Shown here: positions 27,066-38,922 of the stretch, piece by piece
How positions within the stretch are numbered: position 1 is the first letter of the stretch
Layout: every line of letters starts with the position of its first letter
Assembly: GCF_000496575.1 (NCBI RefSeq)
Contig: NZ_AYKT01000002.1
Location: forward strand, 186,001-250,000
Reading direction: 5' to 3'
DNA length: 64,000 nucleotides
Origin: Geobacillus thermodenitrificans subsp. thermodenitrificans DSM 465
GTDB lineage: Bacteria; Bacillota; Bacilli; Bacillales; Anoxybacillaceae
Notes under the pieces: model-generated
What the model was told of the DNA's origin: nothing
Database searches by the model: none
The model's input: only the letters and a program-made list of their open reading frames with translations
Program-made: the position numbers and the translations under genes

Positions 27066-27833
27066 ATGAGAACGGACGGACGAAATAACCGCGAGCTGCG
27101 CCCTGTACATATACAACCGCATTATATCAAGCATGCTGAAGGCTCGGTGCTGATTGAAATCGGCGACACGAGAGTGATTTGCACGGCGACGGTTGAAGAC
27201 AAAGTGCCGCCGTTTATGCGCGGTGGCGGGAAAGGATGGATTACGGCCGAATATGGGATGTTGCCAAGAGCGACAGAACAACGGAATGCGAGGGAAGCAA
27301 GCAAAGGGAAAGTGTCGGGACGCACGATGGAAATTCAGCGTCTGATCGGCCGGGCGCTCCGTTCGGTCGTTGAGTTGGAACAGCTCGGCGAGCGGACCGT
27401 CTGGATTGACTGTGACGTCATTCAGGCGGACGGTGGAACACGAACGGCGTCGATCACTGGTGCGTATGTGGCGCTCGTGTTGGCGCTCTCCAAACTGGTT
27501 GCAGAAGGGAAGCTTGAGTCGCTCCCGGTTCGCGATTTTCTCGCTGCCACGTCAGTCGGCATCGATCCTGAACACGGGGTTATTCTCGATTTAAATTACA
27601 GCGAGGACGCACGGGCGAAAGTCGACATGAACGTCGTCATGACCGGAGCCGGCCGGTTTGTCGAAATTCAAGGCACCGGGGAAGAAGCGTCTTTTTCGCG
27701 CGCTGAGCTGGAGGAATTACTCGAGACGGCCCAACTAGGTATTGAACAGCTCATCACCATTCAGCGCCGTGTATTGGGGGAGCAGGCAGCCCTCATCGGA
27801 GAGAAAGTAGAACAGGAGGGGAAATCAGAGTGA
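27066..27833 (+). CDS. rph: Ribonuclease PH
   Basis: A 255-residue phosphorolytic 3'-5' exoribonuclease that trims tRNA 3' ends. Core segments are '[18 protein letters not shown]', '[16 protein letters not shown]' and '[21 protein letters not shown]', which form the phosphate and RNA sites. The start is ATG 27066, 7 bases after AAAAGGAGGA; an in-frame upstream start at 27018 is less likely. The stop overlaps the GTG start of rdgB (GTGA), so the two are coupled, and the phosphoesterase gene is coupled in turn. Confidence 0.95.
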   Translation: MRTDGRNNRELRPVHIQPHYIKHAEGSVLIEIGDTRVICTATVEDKVPPFMRGGGKGWITAEYGMLPRATEQRNAREASKGKVSGRTMEIQRLIGRALRSVVELEQLGERTVWIDCDVIQADGGTRTASITGAYVALVLALSKLVAEGKLESLPVRDFLAATSVGIDPEHGVILDLNYSEDARAKVDMNVVMTGAGRFVEIQGTGEEASFSRAELEELLETAQLGIEQLITIQRRVLGEQAALIGEKVEQEGKSE

Positions 27834-28444
27834 AGGAAATTGTCATTGCCACGAAAAACGCAGGCAAGGTGCGTGAGTTTGCCGCCATGTTTGCCAAGCG
27901 AGGCATCGAAGTGAAATCGCTGCTCGATTTTCCGGATGTCCCCGATGTCGAAGAAACAGGAAGCACCTTTGTCGAAAATGCTAAATTAAAAGCTGAAGCG
28001 GTATGCCAACGTTTGCAGCGGCCAGTCATCGCTGATGATTCCGGACTTGCCGTCGATGCGCTCGGGGGCCGACCGGGTGTTCATTCAGCCCGCTACGCCG
28101 GTGAAGACAAAAATGATGCACGCAACATCGCCAAACTGCTTCATGAGCTTGACGGAGTGCCGATGGAGAAACGGACCGCCCGCTTTCATTGTGCGTTGGC
28201 TGTCGCCATTCCCGGGCAGCCGACTGCCATCGTCGAGGGAACGTGTGACGGCTATATCGCCGAAGCGCCGCGCGGGGAGGGTGGTTTTGGATACGACCCT
28301 GTCTTTTATCTTCCGGAGCGTGGGAAAACGATGGCTGAGCTCACGCCAGAAGAGAAAAATGCCATCAGCCATCGAGCGAAGGCGCTGGAGAAGTTAAATG
28401 AGCAATGGGACGAGATCATGGGCGAAAAGGGGCGGACGGAATGA
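27830..28444 (+). CDS. rdgB: dITP/XTP pyrophosphatase
   Basis: A 204-residue HAM1-type house-cleaning enzyme that hydrolyses dITP, dUTP-like and XTP nucleotides to monophosphates and so keeps damaged purines out of DNA. The nucleotide-binding start '[12 protein letters not shown]' (about 5-16) and the metal/base site '[17 protein letters not shown]' (about 68-84) are clear. GTG at 27830 overlaps the rph stop and has AGGAGGGG upstream. Its own stop overlaps the ATG of the next gene. Confidence 0.95.
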   Translation: MKEIVIATKNAGKVREFAAMFAKRGIEVKSLLDFPDVPDVEETGSTFVENAKLKAEAVCQRLQRPVIADDSGLAVDALGGRPGVHSARYAGEDKNDARNIAKLLHELDGVPMEKRTARFHCALAVAIPGQPTAIVEGTCDGYIAEAPRGEGGFGYDPVFYLPERGKTMAELTPEEKNAISHRAKALEKLNEQWDEIMGEKGRTE

Positions 28445-28950
28445 ACGTCGTCATTGTCAGTGACAGCCACGGGCTGACTGCCGAACTCGCTCAAATTGTG
28501 TCGCGTCATCGCCATGAAGCGGATTTGTTCATTCATTGCGGTGATTCCGAGCTGCCGGCGGAAGCGGATGAGCTTGCTCCGTTTGTAGTCGTGCGCGGCA
28601 ATTGTGATTGGAAAGCCGCGTTTCCCGATGAGCGGATCGAGGAGGCGGATGGCGTCCGCTTCTTTGTCACCCACGGCCATTTATACGGCGTGAAAACGTC
28701 GCTTTTACGTTTATACTACCGGGCGAAAGAAACAGAAGCCAACGTCGTTTGCTTCGGCCACTCCCACCTTGCCGGTGTTGAGCAAATCAATGGGGTGTTG
28801 TTCATCAATCCCGGCAGCATCGCCTTGCCGCGGGGAAGAAAAGAAAAAACATATGCGGTGCTGACGATTGACAAAGACCAGGCCTTTGTTCAATTTTATG
28901 ATGTCACGGGTCATCCAATCCCCGGCTTGGCACAAACGTTTTCCTTCTAG
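28441..28950 (+). CDS. ysnB: Metallophosphoesterase, YfcE/YsnB family
   Basis: A 169-residue single-domain phosphoesterase. All calcineurin-type metal motifs are present: D-x-H in 'SDSHG' (7-11), 'HCGD', 'RGNCD', 'THGH' and 'GHSH'. Related enzymes act on phosphodiesters in vitro; the natural substrate of the Bacillus YsnB type is not known. ATG at 28441 overlaps the rdgB stop (ATGA). The trio rph-rdgB-ysnB is conserved in Bacillus. Confidence 0.9.
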   Translation: MNVVIVSDSHGLTAELAQIVSRHRHEADLFIHCGDSELPAEADELAPFVVVRGNCDWKAAFPDERIEEADGVRFFVTHGHLYGVKTSLLRLYYRAKETEANVVCFGHSHLAGVEQINGVLFINPGSIALPRGRKEKTYAVLTIDKDQAFVQFYDVTGHPIPGLAQTFSF

Positions 28951-28973
28951 GCGGACAAATGTCCGCTTTTTTT
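28951..28973 (+). terminator. Terminator of rph-rdgB-ysnB
   Basis: GCGGACA and TGTCCGC are perfect 7-base arms with a 2-base loop (or 6-bp stem with a 4-base loop) followed by seven T, right after the ysnB stop. Confidence 0.85.
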
Positions 28974-29053
28974 ATGCATTCGTGCCCCTTCCTCCTCTCC
29001 AACTCCCCCGATTTGTTGCGAGAAGAAAAAATTTTTTTAAAATCAGCAAACCC

Positions 29054-29082
29054 TTGATTCTATCACATTGTAAGCGTATACA
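29054..29082 (+). promoter_or_regulatory. Possible distal promoter of the ilv-leu operon
   Basis: TTGATT (29054-29059), a 17-base spacer and TATACA (29077-29082). Its -10 lies inside the cre match, so CcpA binding would block it. Confidence 0.4.
29068..29082. promoter_or_regulatory. cre site (CcpA) upstream of ilvE
   Basis: TTGTAAGCGTATACA fits the cre consensus WTGNAARCGNWWWCA at every position. It ends about 37 bases upstream of the -35 of the main promoter, roughly -87 to -73 from the expected start. CcpA activates the B. subtilis ilv-leu operon from a similar upstream position. Confidence 0.75.
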
Positions 29083-29100
29083 ATTATTTTGACCAATCGA

Positions 29101-29115
29101 AATTTTCAAAAAACA
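29101..29115. promoter_or_regulatory. CodY-like box upstream of the ilvE -35
   Basis: AATTTTCAAAAAACA matches the CodY consensus AATTTTCWGAAAATT with 3 mismatches and ends 3 bases before the -35. A second, weaker match (AATTTTCAAATAAGA, 4 mismatches) lies at 29148-29162 over the expected start point. CodY represses branched-chain amino acid genes in B. subtilis when isoleucine, leucine, valine and GTP are plentiful. Confidence 0.5.
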
Positions 29116-29118
29116 TTA

Positions 29119-29147
29119 TTGACGCCAAGAAGGTTTAGGATTATTAT
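29119..29147 (+). promoter_or_regulatory. Main promoter of the ilvE-ilvBHC-leuABCD operon
   Basis: TTGACG (29119-29124), a 17-base spacer and TATTAT (29142-29147). It is flanked by the CodY-like boxes and gives a leader of about 80 bases before ilvE. Confidence 0.72.
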
Positions 29148-29232
29148 AATTTTCAAATAAGAGGAACGACTTAAACTCATCATCAAGCCGTTCAAAGCAA
29201 CCATTGACTGATCAAGGAAGAGGGGAACCGAA

Positions 29233-30132
29233 ATGGGAGAACAATGGATTTTTTTAAACGGAGAATTTGTAACGAAAGAAAACGCAAAAATATCAGTTTA
29301 TGATCATGGATTTTTGTATGGGGACGGCGTGTTTGAAGGTATTCGCGTCTATAGCGGCAACGTATTCCGCCTAGAAGAACATATAGATCGTCTGTATAAC
29401 TCAGCTAAGTCCATTATGCTGAACATTCCATACACGAAAGATGAAATGATCAACCACGTGCTCGAAACCGTCCGTCGCAATGGATATCAAGATGCGTACA
29501 TCCGCCTTGTCGTTTCGCGCGGGGTTGGCGATTTGGGGCTTGACCCGTATAAATGCAAATCACCGCAAGTCGTGATTATCGTTGAGCCGCTGGCGCTCTT
29601 CCCGAAACATTTATATGAAACGGGTATCGAAGTCGTGACAGTGGCGACACGTCGCAACCGCTCTGACGTGTTGAGCCCAAAAGTCAAGTCGCTCAACTAT
29701 TTGAACAATGTTCTTGTGAAGATTGAGGCGCATTTGGCCAATGTTAGTGAAGCTCTTATTTTAAACGATCAAGGGTATGTAGCGGAAGGTTCCGGGGACA
29801 ACATCTTCATCGTCAAAAATGGCGTCGTTTACACCCCTCCGGGATATGTCGGAGCGCTTGAAGGCATTACGCGCCAAGCGATTATCGAAATTGCTGAGGA
29901 GCTTGGCTATACGGTCAAAGAAGAGCCATTTACCCGCCATGATGTATATGTCGCTGATGAGGTGTTTTTAACCGGGACGGCGGCTGAAGTCATTTCCGTC
30001 ATTAAAGTGGACGGCCGGACGATCGGCGATGGAACACCTGGTCCGCATACGAAGCGGCTTCTTGAAGAATTCCGGCGCCGCGTGATCGCGGAAGGAGTCA
30101 AAGTATATCCGACCAAAGCCAATGTCGGTTGA
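29233..30132 (+). CDS. ilvE: Branched-chain amino acid aminotransferase
   Basis: A 299-residue fold-type IV PLP enzyme that interconverts branched-chain 2-oxo acids and valine, leucine and isoleucine with glutamate. The PLP lysine is in 'SPKVKSLNYLNNV' (Lys152), and 'YDHGFLYGDGVFEG' and 'FLTGTAAEV' are class signatures. ATG at 29233 follows GAAGAGGGG. It heads the ilv-leu operon here, upstream of the T-box, so it is under promoter control (CcpA and CodY sites) but not under the leucine T-box. In B. subtilis the aminotransferase genes lie elsewhere. Confidence 0.94.
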   Translation: MGEQWIFLNGEFVTKENAKISVYDHGFLYGDGVFEGIRVYSGNVFRLEEHIDRLYNSAKSIMLNIPYTKDEMINHVLETVRRNGYQDAYIRLVVSRGVGDLGLDPYKCKSPQVVIIVEPLALFPKHLYETGIEVVTVATRRNRSDVLSPKVKSLNYLNNVLVKIEAHLANVSEALILNDQGYVAEGSGDNIFIVKNGVVYTPPGYVGALEGITRQAIIEIAEELGYTVKEEPFTRHDVYVADEVFLTGTAAEVISVIKVDGRTIGDGTPGPHTKRLLEEFRRRVIAEGVKVYPTKANVG

Positions 30133-30160
30133 GAGACAATGACAACTGCATAGGGAAAAA

Positions 30161-30463
30161 GCGTTGATGAGGACAAGTAATCAGCGGGGCCAACATCCAC
30201 AGAGAGCCGGGGGAGCTGGGAACCGGTGATGTTGCCGCTTGATGAACTCACCTCTGAGCGCCAGCCTGAACGCCAAACGGCTAGTAGGGTTGGACGGGTG
30301 GAGACGCGCGCTTCACTCGTTACGAAAATGAGCGGCTGGCTTTGGCTAGCTGCTCCTGAGGCGGCCGTAATGGCCGTGAAGAAGGGTGGTACCGCGGAAA
30401 GGAAACCTTTTCGCCCCTTTGGCTGGGTAAGGCCGGCCATGGAGGGGGAAAAGGTTTTTTATT
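30161..30463 (+). promoter_or_regulatory. Leucine T-box riboswitch controlling ilvB and downstream genes
   Basis: The T-box sequence GGGTGGTACCGCGG (30384-30397) is followed by a terminator whose arms AAACCTTTT (30403-30411) and AAAAGGTTT (30449-30457) run into a T tract. Stem I can be folded from GAGG/CCTC (30169-30172/30251-30254), AGCGG/CCGCT (30183-30187/30235-30239) and ACATC/GATGT (30193-30197/30228-30232). The specifier loop then presents CTC (30247-30249), a leucine codon. Uncharged tRNA-Leu should favour read-through. It lies within the operon, after ilvE. Confidence 0.93.
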
Positions 30464-30493
30464 ATGGATGACAAACAACGGGGAGGATCGACG

Positions 30494-32227
30494 ATGGCAA
30501 AGATGAAGGTGGAGGAACAAGCGAAGACGAAGGCGAGAATGAGCGGGTCGCTGATGTTGATTGAAGCGCTCAAGGCGGAAAATGTCGAAGTCATTTTCGG
30601 CTATCCGGGCGGTGCGGTGTTGCCGCTTTACGACGAGCTGTACAAAGCCGGTGTGTTTCACGTGTTGACGCGCCATGAGCAAGGCGCCATCCATGCGGCG
30701 GAAGGGTACGCGCGCATTTCCGGAAAACCTGGGGTTGTCATCGCCACTTCTGGCCCGGGAGCGACAAACATCGTCACAGGGCTGACGGATGCGATGATGG
30801 ATTCGCTGCCGCTCGTTGTCTTTACCGGGCAAGTGGCGACGAACGTCATCGGTTCGGATGCGTTTCAGGAAGCAGACGTTGTCGGGATTACGATGCCGAT
30901 CACAAAACATAACTACCAAGTGCGTGACATCAGCGAACTTCCGAAAATCATCAAAGAAGCGTTTCATATTGCGACGACCGGGCGGCCAGGGCCGGTGTTG
31001 ATTGACATTCCAAAAGATGTGACGATCGCCGAAGGGGAATTTGACTACAACCAAGATGTCCATCTGCCAGGTTATCAACCGACGACGCAGCCAAACCATT
31101 GGCAAATCCGCCGGCTCGTCGAGGCGGTCAGCCAGTCGAAGCGGCCGGTCATTTTAGCCGGTGCCGGCGTCTTGCACGCCAACGCAGCCGATGAATTGCA
31201 GCAATATGCAGAACAACAAAACATTCCGGTCGCCCATACGCTCCTTGGCCTCGGTGGTTTCCCAGCTGATCATCCGCTTTTCCTTGGCATGGCCGGCATG
31301 CACGGCACGTATGCGGCGAATATGGCGCTGTATGAGTGCGACTTGCTTATTAACATCGGCGCCCGCTTCGATGACCGGGTCACCGGCAATTTAAAATATT
31401 TTGCACCAAAGGCGACGGTCGCTCATATTGACATCGATCCAGCGGAAATCGGCAAAAACGTACCAACGAAAATCCCGATCGTCAGCGATGCGAAGGCGGC
31501 CTTGCAAGAGCTGATTGAACAGCAAGGCAAACCGGCTGACAACGCGGCATGGCTCGCGCAGCTTAATGAATGGAAGCGGCGCTTCCCGCTTCATTACGAG
31601 CCGGAAGCCGGGGCGATCAAACCGCAAAAGCTCATTGAGATGATTTATGAGGTAACGGGCGGCGAAGCGATCGTCACGACCGATGTCGGCCAACATCAAA
31701 TGTGGGCGGCGCAATATTACAAGTTTAATCGGCCGAACCGCTGGGTCACATCCGGGGGACTCGGCACAATGGGCTTCGGGCTTCCGGCGGCCATCGGTGC
31801 CCAGCTTGCTGACCGGAGTGCCACGGTCGTTTCGATCGTCGGCGACGGTGGCTTCCAAATGACATGCCAAGAGCTGTCGGTCATTCAAGAGCTGCAGCTG
31901 CCGATCAAAGTCGTCATCGTCAACAACCAGGCGCTCGGCATGGTGCGGCAATGGCAGGAACTGTTTTATGACAAACGGTACTCCCATTCACTCATTCCGA
32001 ACCAGCCGGATTTCGTGAAATTAGCCGAAGCTTACGGCATGCCGGGGCTACGGGCGAAGACGGAAGCGGAAGCCGCCGAAGTATTAAAACAAGCATTTGC
32101 CATCGACGGTCCGGTGCTGCTTGACTTCCATGTCTGCGCCGACGAAAACGTCTATCCGATGGTCGCGCCCGGAAAAGGGCTTCATGAAATGGTGGGGGTG
32201 AAAGCATGCGAAGAATTATCACAATGA
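30494..32227 (+). CDS. ilvB: Acetolactate synthase, large subunit
   Basis: A 577-residue thiamine diphosphate enzyme that condenses pyruvate with pyruvate or 2-oxobutyrate, the first common step to valine, leucine and isoleucine. The catalytic glutamate is in '[17 protein letters not shown]', the FAD region follows, and the ThDP motif is '[12 protein letters not shown]' ending in 'VVIVNN'. ATG at 30494 follows GGGGAGGATCG; an upstream in-frame ATG at 30464 touches the T-box terminator and has no ribosome site. It is the first gene after the leucine T-box and overlaps ilvH by 22 bases. Confidence 0.95.
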   Translation: MAKMKVEEQAKTKARMSGSLMLIEALKAENVEVIFGYPGGAVLPLYDELYKAGVFHVLTRHEQGAIHAAEGYARISGKPGVVIATSGPGATNIVTGLTDAMMDSLPLVVFTGQVATNVIGSDAFQEADVVGITMPITKHNYQVRDISELPKIIKEAFHIATTGRPGPVLIDIPKDVTIAEGEFDYNQDVHLPGYQPTTQPNHWQIRRLVEAVSQSKRPVILAGAGVLHANAADELQQYAEQQNIPVAHTLLGLGGFPADHPLFLGMAGMHGTYAANMALYECDLLINIGARFDDRVTGNLKYFAPKATVAHIDIDPAEIGKNVPTKIPIVSDAKAALQELIEQQGKPADNAAWLAQLNEWKRRFPLHYEPEAGAIKPQKLIEMIYEVTGGEAIVTTDVGQHQMWAAQYYKFNRPNRWVTSGGLGTMGFGLPAAIGAQLADRSATVVSIVGDGGFQMTCQELSVIQELQLPIKVVIVNNQALGMVRQWQELFYDKRYSHSLIPNQPDFVKLAEAYGMPGLRAKTEAEAAEVLKQAFAIDGPVLLDFHVCADENVYPMVAPGKGLHEMVGVKACEELSQ

Positions 32228-32724
32228 CCGTCAACAACCGTCCAGGCGTATTAAATCGCATCACCGGGCTGTTTACGAAGCGGCATTACAACATTGAAAG
32301 CATCACCGTCGGCCATACGGAAATCGATGGGGTATCGCGGATGACGTTCGTCGTCAATGTTGATGATGAACGGATCGCTGAGCAAATTATTAAGCAGCTA
32401 AACAAGCAAATCGATGTGCTAAAAGTAAGTGACATTACTGACCAAGCCATCGTCGCACGAGAGCTGGCACTCGTAAAAGTAGCGGCCGCCCCGGCGACCC
32501 GCCAAGACATTTATACGCTCATCGAACCGTTCCGTGCCTCGATCGTGGATGTGAGCAAAGACAGCCTCGTCATTCAAGTGACCGGCGAGCCGGAAAAAGT
32601 CGAGGCGTTAATCGAACTGCTCCGTCCGTACGGCATCAAAGAAGTCGCACGCACCGGAACGACTGCGTTTACCCGCGGGGCGCAAAAAGCGGGATCCAAT
32701 CAGAAAACAGCATTCATCATTTAA
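32206..32724 (+). CDS. ilvH: Acetolactate synthase, small regulatory subunit
   Basis: The 172-residue regulatory subunit with an N-terminal ACT domain ('[18 protein letters not shown]', about 6-23) and a C-terminal conserved domain ('[13 protein letters not shown]'). It binds IlvB and confers feedback inhibition by valine in characterised systems. ATG at 32206 lies inside the end of ilvB after GGGGGTG, so translation is coupled. An alternative ATG at 32224 would cut into the first strand of the ACT domain. Confidence 0.94.
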   Translation: MRRIITMTVNNRPGVLNRITGLFTKRHYNIESITVGHTEIDGVSRMTFVVNVDDERIAEQIIKQLNKQIDVLKVSDITDQAIVARELALVKVAAAPATRQDIYTLIEPFRASIVDVSKDSLVIQVTGEPEKVEALIELLRPYGIKEVARTGTTAFTRGAQKAGSNQKTAFII

Positions 32725-32742
32725 CAATTATTACACTAATAA

Positions 32743-35317
<2,575 letters not shown>

Positions 35318-35333
35318 AACGGGGGGATCGAGC

Positions 35334-36449
35334 ATGGGAAACTATCGGATTGCCGTCTTGCCGGGAGATGGTATCGGCAAAGAAGTGACGTCTGGAGCGG
35401 TGGAAGTATTAAAAGCGGTCGGAATCCGGTTTGGCCACGAGTTTACATTCGAATACGGGTTGATTGGCGGAGCGGCGATCGATGAAGTAGGGACGCCGCT
35501 TCCAGAAGAAACGCTTCGCCTTTGCCAACAAAGCGATGCTGTCTTGCTTGGGGCGGTCGGCGGTCCGAAGTGGGACCAAAATCCTCCGCACTTGCGCCCG
35601 GAAAAAGGGTTGCTTGCTATCCGTCAACAGCTTGGGCTGTACGCGAACTTGCGGCCGGTCGTCTGCTATGACAGTTTGGATTCCGCTTCGCCGTTAAAAT
35701 CCGATCTCGTGCAAGGGGTAGATTTTATCATCGTTCGTGAATTGACCGGCGGCATTTACTTCGGCCAACCGAGCGGCCGCGTTGTTGAAAATGGGGAAGA
35801 AAAAGCCGTTGACACACTCTTATATAAAAAGGAAGAGATTGAACGGATTGTGCGCATGGCGTTTACGCTGGCACGTGGGCGGAAGAAAAAAGTGACATCG
35901 GTCGATAAGGCGAACGTGCTCTCCTCAAGCCGTTTATGGCGGGAAGTGGCCGAAGAGGTGGCTAAACAATTCCCGGATGTAGAGCTTGAACATATGCTGG
36001 TCGACAATGCAGCGATGCAACTGATCCGCGCGCCTAAGCAGTTTGACGTGATCGTCACTGAAAATATGTTTGGCGACATTTTAAGCGATGAAGCATCGAT
36101 GTTGTCCGGCTCGCTCGGGATGTTGCCATCAGCTAGCTTGTCGGCTTCCGGACCGAGCTTGTATGAGCCGGTGCACGGTTCGGCGCCCGATATCGCTGGC
36201 ATGCGAAAGGCGAATCCGATTGCTGCTATTTTGTCGGCTGCCATGATGCTTCGCCTGTCGTTTGGGCTCACCGCCGAGGCGGAAGCGATCGAGCATGCGG
36301 TGCAGCAGGCGCTCACTGCGGGCTTGCGAACGGCTGATCTAGCGCAAAGCAACGGTCGTGTCGTATCGACAGATGAAATGATCGAGGAAATCAAAACAGC
36401 TGTACTGGACTATACAGCGATCGCGCAAATCATGACCGTTTATGCATGA
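35334..36449 (+). CDS. leuB: 3-isopropylmalate dehydrogenase
   Basis: A 371-residue NAD-dependent enzyme that oxidises and decarboxylates 3-isopropylmalate. It has '[11 protein letters not shown]' at the N-terminus, the substrate region '[22 protein letters not shown]', the metal aspartates in '[14 protein letters not shown]' and the NAD loop '[12 protein letters not shown]'. ATG at 35334 follows GGGGGGATCGAGC. It lies 16 bases after leuA and 20 bases before leuC. Confidence 0.96.
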   Translation: MGNYRIAVLPGDGIGKEVTSGAVEVLKAVGIRFGHEFTFEYGLIGGAAIDEVGTPLPEETLRLCQQSDAVLLGAVGGPKWDQNPPHLRPEKGLLAIRQQLGLYANLRPVVCYDSLDSASPLKSDLVQGVDFIIVRELTGGIYFGQPSGRVVENGEEKAVDTLLYKKEEIERIVRMAFTLARGRKKKVTSVDKANVLSSSRLWREVAEEVAKQFPDVELEHMLVDNAAMQLIRAPKQFDVIVTENMFGDILSDEASMLSGSLGMLPSASLSASGPSLYEPVHGSAPDIAGMRKANPIAAILSAAMMLRLSFGLTAEAEAIEHAVQQALTAGLRTADLAQSNGRVVSTDEMIEEIKTAVLDYTAIAQIMTVYA

Positions 36450-36469
36450 GACGAGCGAGGTGAAGGCAA

Positions 36470-37885
36470 ATGAAACCAAAAACGATCATCGAGAAAATAT
36501 GGGAAAACCATGTCGTTTATCGAGAAGAAGGAAAGCCGGATTTGCTGTATATCGATTTGCATTTAGTGCATGAAGTGACATCGCCGCAGGCATTTGAAGG
36601 GCTGCGCCAAAACGGGCGCAAAGTTCGGCGTCCAGATTTGACGTTTGCGACGATGGACCATAACGTGCCGACTGTCAACCGGTTTGTCATTACTGATGAA
36701 GTGGCACGCAACCAAATCGCTGCGCTTGAGCGCAACTGCCGCGAGTTTGGCATCCCGCTTGCTGACTTGCACAGCGAAGAACAAGGAATCGTTCATGTGA
36801 TTGGTCCGGAACTTGGCTTGACTCAGCCAGGAAAAACGATCGTCTGCGGCGACAGTCATACATCGACGCACGGAGCGTTTGGCGCCTTGGCGTTTGGCAT
36901 CGGAACAAGTGAAGTCGAGCACGTATTGGCGACACAAACGCTTTGGCAGCATAAACCGAAAACGTTGCAAATCCGCATCAACGGCCAGCTCGGCAAAGGA
37001 GTGACGGCGAAAGACGTCATTTTGGCTATCATTGGCCGCTACGGCGTCGGCGTCGGCACCGGTTATATTATCGAGTTTACCGGTGAGGCGATCCGTCGGA
37101 TGTCGATGGAAGAGCGGATGACGATTTGCAACATGTCGATCGAAGCCGGGGCGCGCGCCGGCCTCATCAGTCCGGATGAAACGACATTTGCCTATTTGCG
37201 AGGACGCAAATATGCACCAAAAGGAGAGGAGTTTGACCAAGCGGTTGAACGGTGGCGTGCGCTTGCCAGCGACGAAGGGGCCGAGTATGACAAAACGATC
37301 GAAATTGACGCCTCAACCATTGCCCCGATGGTAACGTGGGGCACGAACCCATCGATGAGCACATCGGTTGATGGAACGGTGCCCGACCCGGAACAGTTTG
37401 AAAGCGAAACAGAGCGAAACGCGGTGCGCCGGGCGCTTGAGTATATGGGGCTGAAGCCGGGCATGTCGATTACCGAAATTCCGGTGCAGCATGTATTTAT
37501 CGGTTCCTGTACGAACTCACGCATCAGCGATTTGCGCGAAGCGGCGAAAATCGTCAAGGGCCAAAAAGTAGCTCCTGGTGTCAGAGCGCTTGTTGTACCC
37601 GGGTCGCAGCAAGTAAAAAAACAGGCTGAAGAAGAAGGACTCGCGCAAATTTTCCTTGATGCCGGCTTTGAATGGCGCGATGCTGGCTGCAGCGCCTGTT
37701 TGGGCATGAACCCGGACATCATTCCGGAAGGCGAGCATTGTGCGTCGACGTCGAACCGCAACTTTGAAGGGCGTCAAGGAAAAGGAGCGCGCACCCATCT
37801 TGTCAGCCCGGCGATGGCTGCTGCCGCTGCCATTTACGGCCGCTTTGTCGATGTGCGTCAGCTCGAAGCTGAACCGGTCCGGTAA
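36470..37885 (+). CDS. leuC: 3-isopropylmalate dehydratase, large subunit
   Basis: The 471-residue aconitase-like large subunit that, with LeuD, isomerises 2- to 3-isopropylmalate. The three cysteine ligands of the 4Fe-4S cluster lie in '[15 protein letters not shown]' and '[13 protein letters not shown]'. Other family segments are 'TMDHNVPT' and '[13 protein letters not shown]'. ATG at 36470 follows a GAGGTGAAGG site. The small subunit gene starts 88 bases later, past a hairpin. Confidence 0.96.
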   Translation: MKPKTIIEKIWENHVVYREEGKPDLLYIDLHLVHEVTSPQAFEGLRQNGRKVRRPDLTFATMDHNVPTVNRFVITDEVARNQIAALERNCREFGIPLADLHSEEQGIVHVIGPELGLTQPGKTIVCGDSHTSTHGAFGALAFGIGTSEVEHVLATQTLWQHKPKTLQIRINGQLGKGVTAKDVILAIIGRYGVGVGTGYIIEFTGEAIRRMSMEERMTICNMSIEAGARAGLISPDETTFAYLRGRKYAPKGEEFDQAVERWRALASDEGAEYDKTIEIDASTIAPMVTWGTNPSMSTSVDGTVPDPEQFESETERNAVRRALEYMGLKPGMSITEIPVQHVFIGSCTNSRISDLREAAKIVKGQKVAPGVRALVVPGSQQVKKQAEEEGLAQIFLDAGFEWRDAGCSACLGMNPDIIPEGEHCASTSNRNFEGRQGKGARTHLVSPAMAAAAAIYGRFVDVRQLEAEPVR

Positions 37886-37913
37886 GGGATGCTTCTTGAA
37901 TCCGCAGCATCCC
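37886..37913 (+). repeat. Hairpin between leuC and leuD
   Basis: GGGATGCT (37886-37893) and AGCATCCC (37906-37913) are perfect 8-base arms with a 12-base loop, starting at the base after the leuC stop. No T run follows. It may protect or process the mRNA, or slightly attenuate leuD expression. Confidence 0.55.
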
Positions 37914-37973
37914 ACCTTAGGGCCATCCGCTTTTGGAACGGTGACTGATACATCTGATGGAAGGGGAGAGACG

Positions 37974-38567
37974 ATGAAGCCGTTTACGATTCACCGCGGA
38001 AAAACTGCTGGCATCGACCGTGTGAACATCGATACCGACCAAATCATTCCGAAACAGTTTTTAAAACGGATCGAGCGTACCGGATTTGGCCAATTTCTGT
38101 TTTACGACTGGCGCTATTTAAGCGATGGTACGCCGAATCCGGAGTTTGAGCTCAACCGTCCGGAAAATGAAGGGGCAACGATTTTGGTCGCCGGTGACAA
38201 TTTTGGCTGTGGTTCATCGCGCGAACATGCCCCGTGGGCGCTTCAGGATTATGGATTTCGTGCGATCATTGCTCCTTCATTTGCCGATATCTTTTACAAT
38301 AACTGCTTAAAAAACGGACTGCTGCCCATTCGGCTTGATCAGGAAGATGTCCGCTATTTATTACAACAGAGCGAGCGTGCTGACTACGAGCTGACCGTTT
38401 CGCTTGAAGAACAGCGGGTGTTTGATGACGAAGGGTTTTCACGCCCGTTTGACATCGACCCGTACCGGAAGAAGTTGCTCTTAAAAGGCTGGGACGAAAT
38501 TGATTTAACGTTTGTATATGAATCGCATATTGCTGCCTACGAGCAAAAACATTGTCCGCGGCCGTAA
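37974..38567 (+). CDS. leuD: 3-isopropylmalate dehydratase, small subunit
   Basis: The 197-residue swivel-domain partner of LeuC. The signature 'GDNFGCGSSREHAPWAL' (about 71-87) binds substrate. 'RVNIDTDQIIPKQFLKR' is the usual N-terminal segment. ATG at 37974 follows AAGGGGAGAG; the open frame extends far into leuC but without support. It is the last gene of the ilv-leu operon and a terminator follows. Confidence 0.95.
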   Translation: MKPFTIHRGKTAGIDRVNIDTDQIIPKQFLKRIERTGFGQFLFYDWRYLSDGTPNPEFELNRPENEGATILVAGDNFGCGSSREHAPWALQDYGFRAIIAPSFADIFYNNCLKNGLLPIRLDQEDVRYLLQQSERADYELTVSLEEQRVFDDEGFSRPFDIDPYRKKLLLKGWDEIDLTFVYESHIAAYEQKHCPRP

Positions 38568-38604
38568 GCGCTTGGCGTTCGGAACGGCAATGTAAGGCGA
38601 ACTG

Positions 38605-38637
38605 AGGGTGTCCTAAAAGAAAAGGGACACCCTTTTT
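38605..38637 (+). terminator. Terminator of the ilv-leu operon
   Basis: AGGGTGTCC and GGGACACCCT form a 9-10 bp stem with an A-rich loop and a T5 tail. Confidence 0.9.
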
Positions 38638-38640
38638 CAT

Positions 38641-38863
38641 CACTGTATACATGCGCTGAATCGTTCTTTTAGAGCTGGTGACGGAGCAAAAAAGGCGTTT
38701 CGCTCATTGAGAGAGAAAAATGATGGATGGAAGGAGTAATGGTTTTTGTCAGTTTTTTTAGGCTATAGCTTCCCTCTTTTGAAGACAGTCGTCCCTTTCA
38801 GTCAGTCCCCGTTTTTGACCCAACAGTAGAGGGATGAGTGGGCTGTCATGATGTTGCTGCGGC
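38641..38863. other. Non-coding stretch between leuD and the TPR gene
   Basis: The whole leuD-TPR gap is about 355 bases. Between the leuD terminator and the promoter at 38864 I see no supported gene, only short frames with chance ribosome sites (for example a 9-codon frame after GGAAGGAG near 38735). Its base composition is lower in GC than the genes around it. It may hold the remains of an older sequence, but nothing is recognisable. Confidence 0.5.
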
Positions 38864-38892
38864 TTGTTTCGCCAGGGAAAACTTGCTACACT
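38864..38892 (+). promoter_or_regulatory. Promoter of the TPR protein gene
   Basis: TTGTTT (38864-38869), a 17-base spacer ending in TTGC, and TACACT (38887-38892). Confidence 0.5.
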
Positions 38893-38922
38893 TGTGGTAA
38901 ATGCAAATAGGAGCAGGCAAAG

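Noticed and set aside
31391-31987. A 198-codon minus-strand frame within ilvB
   Set aside because: Antisense to the thiamine diphosphate part of ilvB, with no independent support.
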